64,000 nucleotides of DNA from Ceratopteris richardii (lineage: Eukaryota > Streptophyta > Polypodiopsida > Polypodiales > Pteridaceae). The DNA is taken from the NCBI GenBank assembly GCA_020310875.1, contig CM035408.1:148730907-148794906 (forward strand), given 5' to 3'. A program made the position numbers and the translations under genes. The notes under the pieces were generated by a model, which did not search any database, had not been told where the DNA came from, and saw nothing but the letters and a program-made list of their open reading frames with translations. Shown here one piece after another: positions 43,905 to 56,910 of the stretch; position 1 is the first letter of the stretch; each line of letters starts with the position of its first letter.

Positions 43905-44331
43905 TGCAAGAGAACAAGGATTACGACCACCACATGCTAGAGAGATGACTCTCCTCCCAACCAAATGCCTCTATATATAGCTCTCTCTAGGGGACTGCCT
44001 TCTTGGGCAAGTGAATGCTAATCATCCAAGTGTCAGCCATGTAACTACATGTGCGCCAAGTGTCCAGTGGATGCTTCTAGAAGGTTCTAGAGCTCTTTGG
44101 GCAAAATACTCTTCCCATGTACCTCATGGGGATTGAACCCAAGACCTCGTCCTTCACACCCTTGAGTCTTAACCATTAGGCTAAGTGGATTACTTGGTTA
44201 CAAGAGTAAATGACCTACCAGTAAGTCTAGACTCGAGATCTTTGGCCACACAAACGAATGACCAAACGGAATCCGATTTCAGATCTGTCTGAACCAATCG
44301 GATCCCTAGATCACCAACTTACTTTATTACA
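43905..44331 (-). repeat. Element E left LTR, with tRNA-like Pol III boxes
   Basis: Starts tgcaagagaacaagg and ends ttattaca; ctatatatag lies at 43971-43980. On the minus strand an A-box-like TAGCCTAATGG (44173-44183) is followed after 33 bp by a B-box-like GGTTCAATCCC (44129-44139), the spacing of a tRNA or tRNA-derived SINE promoter. Confidence 0.9.
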
Positions 44332-44345
44332 TTCTTTCCCCCTTG
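44332..44345 (-). other. Element E polypurine tract
   Basis: The minus strand reads aagggggaaagaa directly before the LTR start TGTAATAAAG. Confidence 0.7.
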
Positions 44346-47300
44346 GAAAATATTTTCTTCCTCGAAAATTAGAGCTATATATACTGTAGGCAACCCCCGA
44401 GCCTCATGTTCTAAAACTGGAAGAACATGGTCATGTTCTAGAACTGGAAGAACATGTCTCATCTCTGTGGTGGCATCCTTGCCCAAATGATTCAAAACAC
44501 TATCTGGGTTTGCACTTTGATGAACGGGACAAAGTACAAACTAGTGAAGAATAATAAGGGTGGATCTAATGACATCCCTGGCTAATTCACAGTTTCTGGA
44601 TGTGCGATCTAGGCACAAACATGTGAACTAGGTGGATTCAAATTACTAGTCCATTTCTAGGCATAACTGGTGCATGGGCTTAGTAATGAAGGTGGGATTC
44701 TTATCCCTCGCAAGACTTTGAGAATTCTTGATTCACTTGAATTTGTTTTGGAGAACTTGAAGTTTGGTTGTCCCATACATCTAACTTTAGATGTCTGTAC
44801 AATGGTTTACTTTTATCTAACAGTTACTTGATTTTTTCACCCGACTAGAGGACTACTTTGTCTCAATGAGTTGAAAAAATCCTATGTAAACTGTAGGAGA
44901 AAGTTTACCATTTCGGTGGAATCAACCATACTAACTTTACCAATTCAAATTCAAAATGAAAATTGTCCAACTTAGGACACTTTTCTCAAAGACTTTTAAC
45001 TGAAAGTTCTTGGGAATTGTCAATCTGATGAGCAATTCCTAACTTCCCTATTCTAGAGTATACTGGACTCCAGGAAATCATTTATGCTATAACTTGAAGC
45101 AAACTCAAATGAATAAGTCCACTTCGACTTATCACCTTTTGAAGATTGAAAAGGTTCTTGTACATAACATCTATCTAGGATGTTCAAGTTAGTTATTTTA
45201 TTCTAACCGGCTAACCTTGGCTGGTCTTTTGCAAAAGGAATCAGATACTATATCTGAGTCAATTTCAAAAGATTTTGGAAAGCGGAAAGAAATAACTAAG
45301 ACTCTGTACAACCAATTCAAACTTCGAATATACATAAATTTGTTATGAGTCAAAGACTAGATGACTCAGGACTTCAACTTTTCAAAGATCTATTTCAATA
45401 GGATATTGAAGCATTGTCTTTATCTTTAAGAGAAATAAGCTGGATTCTCAAAAAGATACAAAGAAAACCAAAAACATCATCCAACCACAGGATACTAGTG
45501 TGGCAATTACCATCAGTGTGTCGACCCACTGAGGTTCGTTTGATGAGTTTTTTACTTTAATAATGCTTCACTTGAGACTAAGTTCAGGTCACATTCAATC
45601 TTTTTGACTCCTAATCGTGAATGCAATTCTCGTGCATTTCTTTGAGTCAAAAGAGTGAATTTACCAAGTTATACTAGAAACTTGATACTTGATTTAGTCA
45701 ATTGAATCTTTAGTTGAAAAGATCAACTCAAAATCAAAGTCCAACTTCTTTCAGAAATTTAACAAATATTTCTGATCAATAACACTTAAGCTTGAAGTGT
45801 TCTAAGAAGATCTTGGACGTTCCTTACTTCATATCTTCAATTTCCTTGATCTTGAAGTCATCTTGAAGTATCGTAAGATACTACTTTCATCCTTTACGAA
45901 TTAAACTTTTCTTGAAGTCTTAATTCCCTTGAGGATGAAACCTAACTTCAAGATCCAAACGAAGACTCAAAGATAATCATCATCTCACGGTCCGATGTCC
46001 CATACCATCTTTCCTACATCAATTTGAGTATAAAATCTGGTGTCCCATACCACCCTATTTTATACTCACTTTGACGTGTGACTGAAATTTATCCTAAAGT
46101 CTACAACATCTCTTGATAGAGAACCTTCTAACTTTAATTCTTTGACAAGAACTTCACAGTTTTAGGCACTATCTCTATCTTAATATTCTAGGTTTTAATC
46201 CCTTGACATGATCGTTTCATGATCTTGTGCTTAACCTTGGGAACTTGAAAACCTTTAATAGAATATCTCCAATCTTTTTTGCTAGGGTTTTCAAATGAAA
46301 ACCAATCAGAATTCCAAGTACTTGAATTTTCTCGAATTCAAGTTCAATTGGTTTGACCAATTTCGTAGTGACAAGAGCTTTTAGCTTCTTGTCTTTAGAT
46401 TCCTTTCTACTAATGCTTTTAGGTACCCATCCTGGCCAGGAATTTTATAGGAATCTCTCTACTGCATAAGTCTGAGCATCCGCTCATGCTTTCTGGATTT
46501 GTACCAAAAATCCCTTTAAGGATAGGCAAACACTTATGTTTTACCTTCCACAGACTTAAGTACCGTCTTCACGATTTGCAGACTACATACTTGGAATTAC
46601 TTTGTTTAGACTTGGAACAGCTTACTTTTTCACAATTTTCCATTCGATAAATGGAACTTGAGTGAATCATTCCTAAAGAAAAAATTTTATTGCCAATACT
46701 TGAGCAATCTACAGGGTAGTTCCAATCGCATGTTCTTGGACAATCATGGCCAAGCTTGATCAAGTCTGGTTGATACTTGTGACAAAAATAAAGACTTAGT
46801 CTTTACCTTTTAAGATCTCTTAAACTATCTTAAGCTTCTTTGCTTACCTGCAGGATTTTTAGAGATCTTTCTCAAGTCCAAGCATACACTTATGTCTCTC
46901 AGATTCCAAAGCTAAGAATCTTTGATATACCTTTAGGTTATATCACAAATAGGATTTGAAATACCACTTCTAGTGGTTTGGGATGTCCGGGAACTACTTA
47001 CTTATTGTTTAAAGAGTATGAAGAATTTCATTCTCAATACTTGAAAGAATGCCATTCTTCAAAGACTTGAGATTCCTTCTAAGGAATCAAATAACTTGAG
47101 CAAATGATTCATCTTGGAATCTTTTGCCATATTAAAAGAACATTTGAAAGAAATTCTTTCAAATAATATCCAAAAAATTTACTGATTCAATTGTATTCAT
47201 TTCTTGAGTATCAAACTATAGGCTAAATATCACCTTTTGGATATGGTTTCCCATGCCACTATGAAAGTTTATGCTTGAGCTTTCTTTTATGTGATATCGA

Positions 47301-49753
47301 CTTCTATTCTTGAGTTTGATACAAAACTCATTATTATTGGTCAATCTTCAAATGTTACTAGAGTCCTTTAAACATATTTCACCAATCAAAATTATGTTTA
47401 AAGTCCAAGCATCTATTGATGATTGATCCAATAGTAATGTTACTGTGAACACAACTTTGAACTTTATAACTTGTTTAGGAGAAGTTCATGGATTTAAGAT
47501 CCATTTCTTGGAACTTTCTACTCCTAAATGAAAAGTTCACACTTGCTTCAAGTCTTTAGGAACTTATATTATTTCCTAAAGACTGCTTAGCTAGTTGCAT
47601 CATGTACCAGAGATGCAACTATAGAACCTAACATCCTTTTATTGACGTCAAGGATCAATTGATGTTGAGGTTTAACCTTTGATTTCCATCACCCCTTGGG
47701 ATGAAATCAAATGAAAATTTATAAAAGCTTGGTACCTTTATATCTTGGCAAAACATTTATATCCTAAAGAGGTTTTGCTTTCATCATTCCTTGGACCTAT
47801 CATATAATATGAATTTATGTGTATTTTGGGAAGAGTTCATGAATCAATTAAGATCCTCTACTTGGAACATCTACCTTCCCAAAAATAAATTCATCTTAAA
47901 CATGGTAGGAGAATGATCTCACATGAAATAGAAGGCTTGACTATTTCATATCTCAATTCCAAAAAGTTACTTACCGAGGTTTCATCATGAGATACAAATC
48001 TTGAAACCACAAAGAAACTTCTTTAAACTTTTGAAATCTTCTAAATAGAAGAGTACTCAAGGAACTTGGAAATATAGTTGACGTTCTCATCCAACCTTGG
48101 GATGCTTGAGAAGTTACATAAAGTATGTAACTAATCAAGTAAAGCTTATCCGCATGACTTTCTAAGTACATCCAGGACTTAGAGTCATCATACATCATAA
48201 AAGAGTTTGCAAGTAATTAAATTTTCTTGGTTATCAAGAAAATTTATTACTTAACTTTCTCCTAGTGCTTACTTATACCTAGCAAGAAATCTATCATACT
48301 TAATTATCATTAAGTATTTGTCTTTGATAGCGGAGTATCAACTTGGGAAGAAATCGACTAATTACTTGAGTTGCAAACTAGAACTAGTATGTCTTTGCAA
48401 CTAACTAGTCCTTGGTCTTCCCTAATGTCAAACTGCGAGCTTTATAAAGTAAGCTAAATACTAAGAGAGTACATTCTCATATCTACTTGCAAACAGCATT
48501 CCATTCTATCATGCAAATGCATGTATCTACATGCAAAAGCATATGCTCACATGCGTATGCATGCATGTTCTTTGCATGCCCAAAAAAATAATACAACAAT
48601 CATGCATGAGCTTGATGCATGATTTTTTCCTTGTACTAAGAATGTATATCATGCAATCATGATGCATGTATATCCTTTCCTTTGTCCTAATGCACTATGA
48701 TATAAAAACATACCCTTGAGGTGCAATAGAAAACTTACTCAATGGAAAGGAAATCTGTATTTAAACTACCAAAATACATTCTTTGATGCACAAGGATATT
48801 TTTGAAATCAAGTCTTTCCTTAATGCAAACTAATGCTTGAAATAAGAAATGGATTGTTTTCATTATCCTAATCTAGACTTAATCGATTGAAATCTTGGCT
48901 ATTTCAATGTGCATCTAGGATTAAGTGTAGAATAATGAAAACAAAATAAATCAAGCATTAAGGCCAAGAAAAAACTGGAAAATACTTAGCTCCACATAGA
49001 GCTACGTCCTTCCCTTGATCCTTTGGAAGAGTGATTCATCCTCTTGATCCTTGCCAGGAGCTATTCACCATTCTTGAAGCTTCCTCATCAAGAAATAGTC
49101 TTGGATGACTTGGTCCGTCGAGATCGACTAACTTAGGCCTCCGGATCTTCACTCCACAGCTCCACTTCCTTCAAGCTTTGCTCAATCTTTGATTCTCCTT
49201 GTTTGTTTCTTTGGCTAAAAGCAAAATAATCCTCTGGTTCCAGGCTACAAGAACTGATTTGGGTCTTTGGATGGATGAGAGGATTTAACTTCTTGGATGG
49301 ATAAAAGAAGTTGTACTTCAACTCTGATTACTGCTTTAGCAGACTTTGTTCTGCAGTAGCCAAGTAAATCAAGGTGGGCGCGTGGCTACGTCGCTTATCT
49401 TCCAATGAAGCGATCTGAGATCGATCCCCGACGGCAGCAGCGTGCGAAAACTCCTTTTGGTCTTGGCTAGAGCTTGATGAGGAATTTACAGCGCCAATCT
49501 TTAGCAGATAAAGATAATCTACAGCTTCCTGGACGTGATCCCGCCGTGGGCACCTTGGATAAGCAATCGCAGTCCTATTGGGGGGGCGAGGGATCGATTC
49601 CTGCCGGCAGCACACAGAGAATATGAACCTTTTGCCAAGCTATGCTTCCTCTCAAGCTAAGCTAAGAGGCGATTTCGGCGGTGCACGCAGATGAATCAAT
49701 CGCATAAAGGAGAGCGACTAAAGGAGTAAGATGATGAGAGCTATGGAGAGGGT
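44346..49753 (-). other. Element E interior, no recognised coding sequence
   Basis: About 5.4 kb, AT-rich. It is unusually dense in CTTGAA/TTCAAG-type words through 44700-47700. A cluster of CATGCA/TGCATG motifs lies at 48510-48670. Near its 5' end (minus strand, about 49133-49615) two short open frames exist with no known similarity (for example RRDHVQEAVDYLYLLKIG). Neither looks like gag. Confidence 0.6.
48510..48670. repeat. Cluster of RY-type CATGCA motifs in element E
   Basis: About ten copies of CATGCA or TGCATG occur within about 160 bp. CATGCA is the RY motif bound by plant B3-domain factors (ABI3/FUS3/VAL family). Confidence 0.55.
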
Positions 49754-49766
49754 GGCTTTGATACCA
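49754..49766 (-). promoter_or_regulatory. Primer-binding site of element E
   Basis: The minus strand reads TGGTATCAAAGCC, one base from the initiator-Met tRNA type, one base from the LTR. Confidence 0.75.
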
Positions 49767-49767
49767 A

Positions 49768-50194
49768 TGCAAGAGAACAAGGATTACGACCACCACATGC
49801 TAGAGAGATGACTCTCCTCCCAACCAAATGCCTCTATATATAGCTCTCTCCAGGGGACTGCCTTCTTGGGCAAGTGAATGCTAATCATCCAAGTGTCAGC
49901 CATGTAACTACATGTGCGCCAAGTGTCCAGTGGATGCTTCTAGAAGGTTCTAGAGCTCTTTGGGCAAAATACTCTTCCCATGTACCTCATGGGGATTGAA
50001 CCCAAGACCTCGTCTTTCACACCCTTGAGTCTTAACCATTAGGCTAAGTGGATTACTTGGTTACAAGAGTAAATGACCTACCAGTGAGTCTAGACTCGAG
50101 ATCTTTGGCCACACAAACGAATGACCAAACGGAATCCGATTTCAGATCTGTCTGAACCAATTGGATCCCTAGATCACCAACTTACTTTATTACA
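49768..50194 (-). repeat. Element E right LTR, with tRNA-like Pol III boxes
   Basis: Nearly identical to the left LTR. The A-box-like site is at 50036-50046 and the B-box-like site at 49992-50002 on the minus strand. Confidence 0.9.
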
Positions 50195-53053
50195 GAAATC
50201 AATAAGGATGAACAGTTAGAGTGATGCCATGTGGGTATTGCTCTGCTCTAGATCGTTGGATTGGTCCCAATTGCCCATTATGGGTTAAGCATAGAGAGGA
50301 CATAGATATGCCAATTATTCGGTATAACCAAAATAACCAACAATGGCAGCAACAGCAACATCCCAGCAAGCTGCTTAGGCAAATGTTATTGTAATTGATT
50401 TATCAGATCAAGAGCTTTAGAGTGATTCGAGTGCGAGTACATAAAAAATGGGAAGTAAGGATCATGAGGAACAATGGAATTGCGATTGTAGACAATGTGT
50501 TATGACAAATAATGTGGAAGTCTTGGCAGTAACAAGATAAAAAAATAAGGGTCCTATTGATCAGCATGAACAAAGGCACATCCGAGACCAAGTACAAAAA
50601 TGGATTGAGTAGGATTAGCGGAAGCAAGATAAAATTCATATTTTATCATAGGATGATGATAACTTAATGACCACTTACAAACATAAGAAAGTTGATAGAT
50701 CAAATACTAAGCAGGAGCTAGAAAATGATTGGTTTGAGGTAATCATTAATTCTCCCTTACAATTATCCTTGGATCAGTTATTATCTTTGTTGCCAGCTTC
50801 TGAAGAAAAATTGTTGAAGAAGTTGGTTGGGCAACAATCAGAGCCAGAAGATAGGTCTACAATTTCAATGTCAGCCAATAATATTGATCCAGCTGATGTG
50901 GATTTTGTACTACTAAAAATTGAGGCACAATATAAGCAGAGAAGTTTTGATGAAGTTTTGTTGGACGATGGTTTAGGGGTGAACATATTACCCAAATCTA
51001 GCTTTAAAGAATTGGGAAATGGGGCTTTAGCTCTAGTACCTTTTTACGTTAAGATGGTAGATTAGATAAGAGTTCAATCTTTGGGAATTCTGAAGCAGCA
51101 ACAAATAGTCATTGCAAGAATGTCATTTATGGTCAATTTTGTAGTAATTCGAATGTTTGAATATACCTACCCGTATGAGATGTTGCTAGGTAGACCTTGG
51201 TTCAAGTTGGCCAAGGTAAATTAAGATTGGGGTTTAAATGTAGTGGTTATCACGAACGGGAAAAAGGAAGTCACAATACCAATGAAAGGTAGAAAGAATA
51301 TATTAGTAAGAGAAAAACCTTTAATGGCCCAAACCATTAGCGTAGTTGAGGAGATAGAGGATGATGAAGAGGAGGAAATTTTGAAGGAAAATCCAACTCT
51401 GGTTTTGGTGTTGGAAGTGGATGTGGAAGGAGTACTATGTAAAGAAGAGGAAGTGTTGAAAAATAGGCGTGAGCCAATGGTAGGTGACAAAATTGAAGGA
51501 ACCAAGCTCAGACAATTATTCAAGAAAAATCTAGAAATTCCAACTCAGTAGAAATTCGATCAGGAAGAAAAGGAGGTAATAAATTTGGCTGAGAGAATAT
51601 ATGACCAAAAGTATCCAAGATCTGGTAGAGTGAAGGAACATAAACTTCAGGAAATTATTTTAGCGACTGATGCTAAACCAAAAATGTGAGATTAAGCAAG
51701 GAATTGGAAGGTCAATTTTTAGAAGATCTAATTTGTTTGTTGAAGGAATATATTGATGTATTTTCTTGGGATTATTTGCAAGTAAAATGTATAGATCTAG
51801 AACTACATCAACCTCGCATTAATTTGAAAACAGATCTTGTTTGGGTGGTGAAACAAAGGTATCACATGCATCCGAATTTCGCAAAATAGGTTAAATAAGA
51901 AATTGATAAGTTATTGGCTTTTGGATTCATTAAACCGGTAAAACAAGTAATGTGGTTATCTCCCATTATTGTTGTTCCAAAAAAGAATGGGAAATTGTAG
52001 ATTTGTGTGGATTATAGAAAATTGAATGCAACCACAGTCACAGATCCTTTTCCAATTCCATTTTGTGATGCAGTTTTAGGTGCAGTAGGTAGACATGAAA
52101 TGTATAGCTTTCTAGATGGCTTTTTCAACTATAATCAGATTAGTGTTGCTGAAGAGGATCAACATCAAACAACATTTATTACAGAATTTGGGGCATATGT
52201 GTTTACAGTTATGAGCTTTGGATTGAAAAATGGACCACCTTCATTCAATTATGTGGCACATAAAGTTTTTAAGCCCTATTTGCACGACTTTATCCAAGTA
52301 TTTTTTGATGATGTTTCAGTATTTGAAACGAAGGTGCAACACTTGCTACATTTGAGGTCTTGTTTTGATAGATGTAGAAAATTCAAAATGGCGTTGAATC
52401 CGTTTAAGAGTGTCATTGTAGTAAGGAGTGGTATCTTGTTGGGTCATGTCATTTGAAGTGAGGGAATGGCTATTGAGCCTATTAGGACAACAAAAGCTCC
52501 AACTAATGTAAAGGAAGTAATGAGGGTTGTAGGTCAGATTAAATGGCATGCTAGATATTTGAGGTACTTGGCAAATATCTCATTACCTTTGACACATTCA
52601 ACTAAGAAAGATCATCTTTTTGTATGGGTTGAAGCTCAATAGAAGGATTTCCAGTTACTTAAAAAAGATGGTTTCAGTAGCACTGATTTTGCAACGTTCG
52701 GATTGGTCTTTACCTTTTCACATATTTTGTAGATGCATCGGATGTAGCAGTAGGAGCGGTGTTGATGTAGAAAAAAGAGAAGGGATTGTATAGAACAATT
52801 TATTATGCTAGTAGAGTGTTGTGTTCAACTGAAAGGAACTATGCAGTTACTGAATGAGAGGTGTTGGCAATGGTATATGATTTGAATAAGTTCAGGCATT
52901 ATTTGTTGGGTAATAAAGTGGTTTTTCATATAGACCACTAGGCTTTGGTATATCTTATTAAGAAGCCTCTCTTAATAGGATGATTGGCAAGATGGATGCT
53001 CTTACTTTAGGAATTTGAATTGTTCGTACTCCAAGAAAAGAGCATGCCATGAC
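50195..53053 (+). pseudogene. Element C' gag end, protease, RT and RNase H remains
   Basis: Protease motifs DDGLGVNILPK (about 50965-50997) and MLLGRPWF (about 51180-51203), RT motifs MDYRKLNATTVTDPFPIP, YSFLDGFFNYNQI and FGLKNGPPSF, a VDD-type box near 52300, and RNase H FRHYLLG near 52890. It parallels 23130-26014 in C. Many breaks. Interrupted at 53054 by D'. Confidence 0.82.
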
Positions 53054-53795
53054 TGTTGAGGTTGTAGCAAGGAATGACCAAGAACCCTCATCACCTTGCA
53101 TGGAAGCAAGAAGGAAAGCTCAAGAGTGACTCTGCTCTTATCCACCCCTATCTCCAACATGTTCAAGCCATTGGCAACAGCCCCATGCTTTTCCACATGC
53201 TTGAAAACAAGGAGAATAGGGAGTCAAGGATCCTAGTCCATGAGGAAAAGACAAGAGAATGCAACTACTCTACTCACACAAAGGAGAGACATGCGTAGGC
53301 ACACACACACCACTCTCACACACTCACAAGACACAATACATGTAAATGTAAATAGTCTTCTTGGAGTAAATGAGAGCTTCTTCCATTGATAAGAGATATT
53401 ACATGAGAGCACGTCGACCAAAAGCTCCCCTTTTACAAAAATGAGCTTCTATTTATAAGCTAACCTCTATTCCCCATGTGCTTCTTTGAAAAGTCAAAAA
53501 GTGGATCTCTCTCTAACTGTCATATCTTCTAGGATATTCCAAGATCAAATGTGTAACAACCAAAATGCCAAAAAAGGACCTGCGTGGGATTTTTTACATG
53601 GATTCTCCTTAGAAGGGTAAAAAGGGGTGAAATATTTGAGAGACCTCTTACTATGGGATAAGGAAATATTAAAAAGTGCTCTAGGAGAGTGTTCATAAGT
53701 GACACTCAAGTATATACAAAAAAGGGTTATTCTCATGGTCTTAAGAAGGGTTCCCATGCACAATTGTGGATGTGTGCATACCCTACAACCCAACA
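53054..53795 (-). repeat. Element D' left LTR
   Basis: Shares ggcaacagcccc and caaaatgcc with the left LTR of D. Confidence 0.87.
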
Positions 53796-56700
53796 CTCTC
53801 CCCCCCCCCTAGACTTTGTCGTCCTCGACAAAGTTAAGAGGAGAGGATCATACACAACTGAACTTTATCCAAGTTGAAATCTTCAGGTCTTCAAAATGTG
53901 CAATTCTTCAATCTGCAAGGCTTCAGGCTGCAAGTCTTCAGTCTCTAATTCAAGCTGCAAATCTTCAACCTTCAAAGCTGAGCGACACAATCCCCTTGGG
54001 GGGCAGTCAGCCCAGCATACATCCCACCATGCAGTCTTTTGTAAGACTGGAATTGCCTTCTCCAGAAGCTCCCAAACTTCAAGGGCATCCTCTTCTGCAA
54101 GACTTTTCTTCTAGAGAGTAGTCCTGAAAATCTTATGGTTCTTGCAACTCAAGAAGAGCAAGGAGCATCGCAAGAACCCATGTCCCCTATATCTTTGTGA
54201 TGCCAAAATCATATTGCCATTCTTAAATATGCTACCCCCAAGTGAGTGTGAGACATATTGTATTGCATTGCATGAGATGAATGTGGTTTCATGATTACTT
54301 TATGGTCCTGCCATATGCTCATATCAGAAAGCTTGCTAAAAGATAGGTCAATGGTGCAACATTATGACTTGTATCATTCTACAAGCATTTATGAAATGCA
54401 ATCAATTTTATCCAAGGTTATTCCTGCAAAGCACAGTAGCAAATCATCAATGTTGAAGTTATGAGTGTGTTGGCTTGCAATGCAAAATAAGCCTTAGATG
54501 AGAAATGTGAAACTAGAGAGTTACTTACCTAGCGAAAAACAATCACTCCTTGCTTTGTGAATTCACACTTATGTAGTTCAGAATAGGTTTGAAAAAATGT
54601 CACCCCCTATGTGCATGTTCACCTGCAACCATCTTTTAGAGAATACATGCTCACATCATAAGGAACATTTTGAAGTACAAGCATTATGCATCCAATGTCC
54701 CATATATTTAACTCATTGTCATGAAGTACACAGAGATGACTACTCCCATTAGATCAAGGCAAGTGTGAAAACGAGGTCAATCATGTACCCTGCTATTCCA
54801 AAAACATCTAATTGAGGTGCCAATAGTAATCGTGCAAGCTTTTATAAGCAAAAACATTTACACAAGTATGTACACTGCCACCAATCCTATCAGGAATGAA
54901 GTCGCCTACCTGCAACATATCTTCACTTCACGTGATCTTTAGAGTAGAAGTGTGGGCCAAATCATGAGTCAATAGAGGATTGGGTAATCAAACAAGGAGA
55001 ACAACTCATTAGAATCACCCCAACTCCTCAGATGTGAGGGAAGTGGACCACTGTATGCTCTGAAAACAACTTCCAAACATACAATATGACTGCATTTCAA
55101 AGAACCCTACCTCAACAGAAAGCAATTGTACCAAGGATTTCAAACAGAGTATCTGTCCATTCTTGTTGTGATGACAAAAAAAAAAATCCCATATGATGCC
55201 ATCATCTTCCTTTCTACTAGACATACGTAGCAAAGCATTTGAACATACAAGACAGTTATTAACTTATATTTGTAGTAGCTTCCTTCAGCGGGATCAGCAG
55301 AAAAAATCCCAACGAGAAAGAGTCAACAATCCATCAGAAACTTGTCTATGTACTTAAAACTCATGTAGGTGTTACAGAATGCACTGAGTCATGAGTTTCA
55401 AGTGTCGTATCTTAGCCTCCAAAAGGGTGGTAGGAGAAGTTTAGCTCAAACACCCTTCCTACAAAAGAGTATGCACCACATCGACTAGGCACCCGGGCTT
55501 CATCCATCGCACCTAGATATATAATTATATAAGAAGATGATTTAGCATGAATCAGAATGCAACAAACGACAGTAGCTTCACTTTCTAAGCAAAGGACACA
55601 TCACAAAGTAGTGGCCATCTTCTGTTTGATCAACACAAGTGAAACATGTAATCATAAAACATATGAAGAAAGCAAGCAAGTTATCAATAATATTATCTTC
55701 ATAGAGATGCAAAAATTGGACTGTGGCCAAAGTTAGGATCAAAATGGAATAACCTTGTTGAAAAAGCAATACTTCGACATTTTCAAAACAGTTCTGAGGG
55801 CAATAGTTTCAGAGATAGATAATGCATCCCTTTAGGGAGAGTACCCATAAAGATCAGACCCAGAAGGTTTGGCAACAATCGAAACCATTTTCATCAGTCA
55901 AAAAGCTTTGATAAGCCTTCTTATCACCGTATGCAGAGCTTGCGCAGATCCTTCAAGTATTAACCCAAAAGCCTTTACTAGTTAAAAAGCTGTAGATAAC
56001 TCCCGAAGGGGTATAGCTCCAGGCAGACCAAGACCACATCGCGTTGACGGAAACAGATCAGCAAAGTTGTATGAGCATGAGTCCCATTCTGAGAGAGAGA
56101 GAGAGGAGATGGGAATGCTCCCGAAGAGGTCACCCCCAAGTTCAGAGGAATGGGAAACCAAAGTCGCACATATCCCTGATCTCTCTAAAATATAGGGTAA
56201 AATCATACAATGTTGAGGGAGTCCAGTGTGATAACACAACACCCCAGAATCGGAAGGATCTGAGACATCAAATACAGAGTGCCACCATCTCCCCAACATA
56301 AAAAAGTGTTGCACACGAACAAGGGGGTCTTAATAGAAGCGTGGAAACCAATGCCATCCCCAAACTTTGCAACAGAAGGCTCTGAGCAAATCATACCAAG
56401 GTGCAGATGCGCAAGAAGGATCACCGCTTGGCTGGAACTGTAGAGAGCTTTTGCACAGTCTGAGTGTAGTTGGATTACGCGAAACTAAGGGAGGAGAGAG
56501 CTACAATGCACAGAAGCACCGAAGGAGAGATAAAAATGGCGAGGTCTCTGATGATCTTGTCCGCTACACAAAGCAGGCTGGAGTGGGAAGTCATGGATTA
56601 ACAATCTTTGGTACATCACAACCACAAGGAATAAAACTTAGATAACCCCAGAGCAGGGTGGCTTGCTAGATACTCAGTCCCTGTTCAAGGAAGGGAAAGC

Positions 56701-56910
56701 AAAGGAGCTCGACACCTTGAGTGAACAAAGGGATAGACAAAGGGCGGGGGAGGATGATCCTCTCGATTACCACCATAACCAACATTCCTGCACTGTATCG
56801 GAAGAAAGAAAGAAAAACTAACTACCCTCCTTGACATGTAAATGGGCGTGCCCATGATGGATGAGAGACATCCCTTCTTACCTACCTAGCCACGCCATCT
56901 AAAGTCTTGG
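53796..56910 (-). other. Element D' interior, left part, non-coding
   Basis: Parallel to the D interior; no coding sequence recognised. Starts with the C-run and hairpin as in D. Confidence 0.6.

Larger units (their letters stand above)
43905..50194 (-). mobile_element. Element E: very young non-coding LTR retrotransposon (LARD-like)
   Basis: LTRs of 427 bp at 43905-44331 and 49768-50194 (TGCAA...TTACA on the plus strand) differ at four positions by eye, all transitions (about 0.9%). Target copies gaaat stand at 43900-43904 and 50195-50199. Copy 1 of element C shows the empty site near 23134-23138. The minus orientation is shown by a primer site next to the right LTR and a purine tract next to the left. 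The 5.4 kb interior has no gag or pol. Structurally whole for a non-autonomous element. Confidence 0.93.

Noticed and set aside
44123-44190. A functional tRNA gene in the E LTR
   Set aside because: Only the A-box and B-box parts look right. I could not form a proper acceptor stem, so it was reported only as a tRNA-like promoter.
49133-49615. Two adjacent minus-strand frames as a gag gene of element E
   Set aside because: No gag motif, zinc knuckle or known similarity; the length is that expected by chance in this composition.
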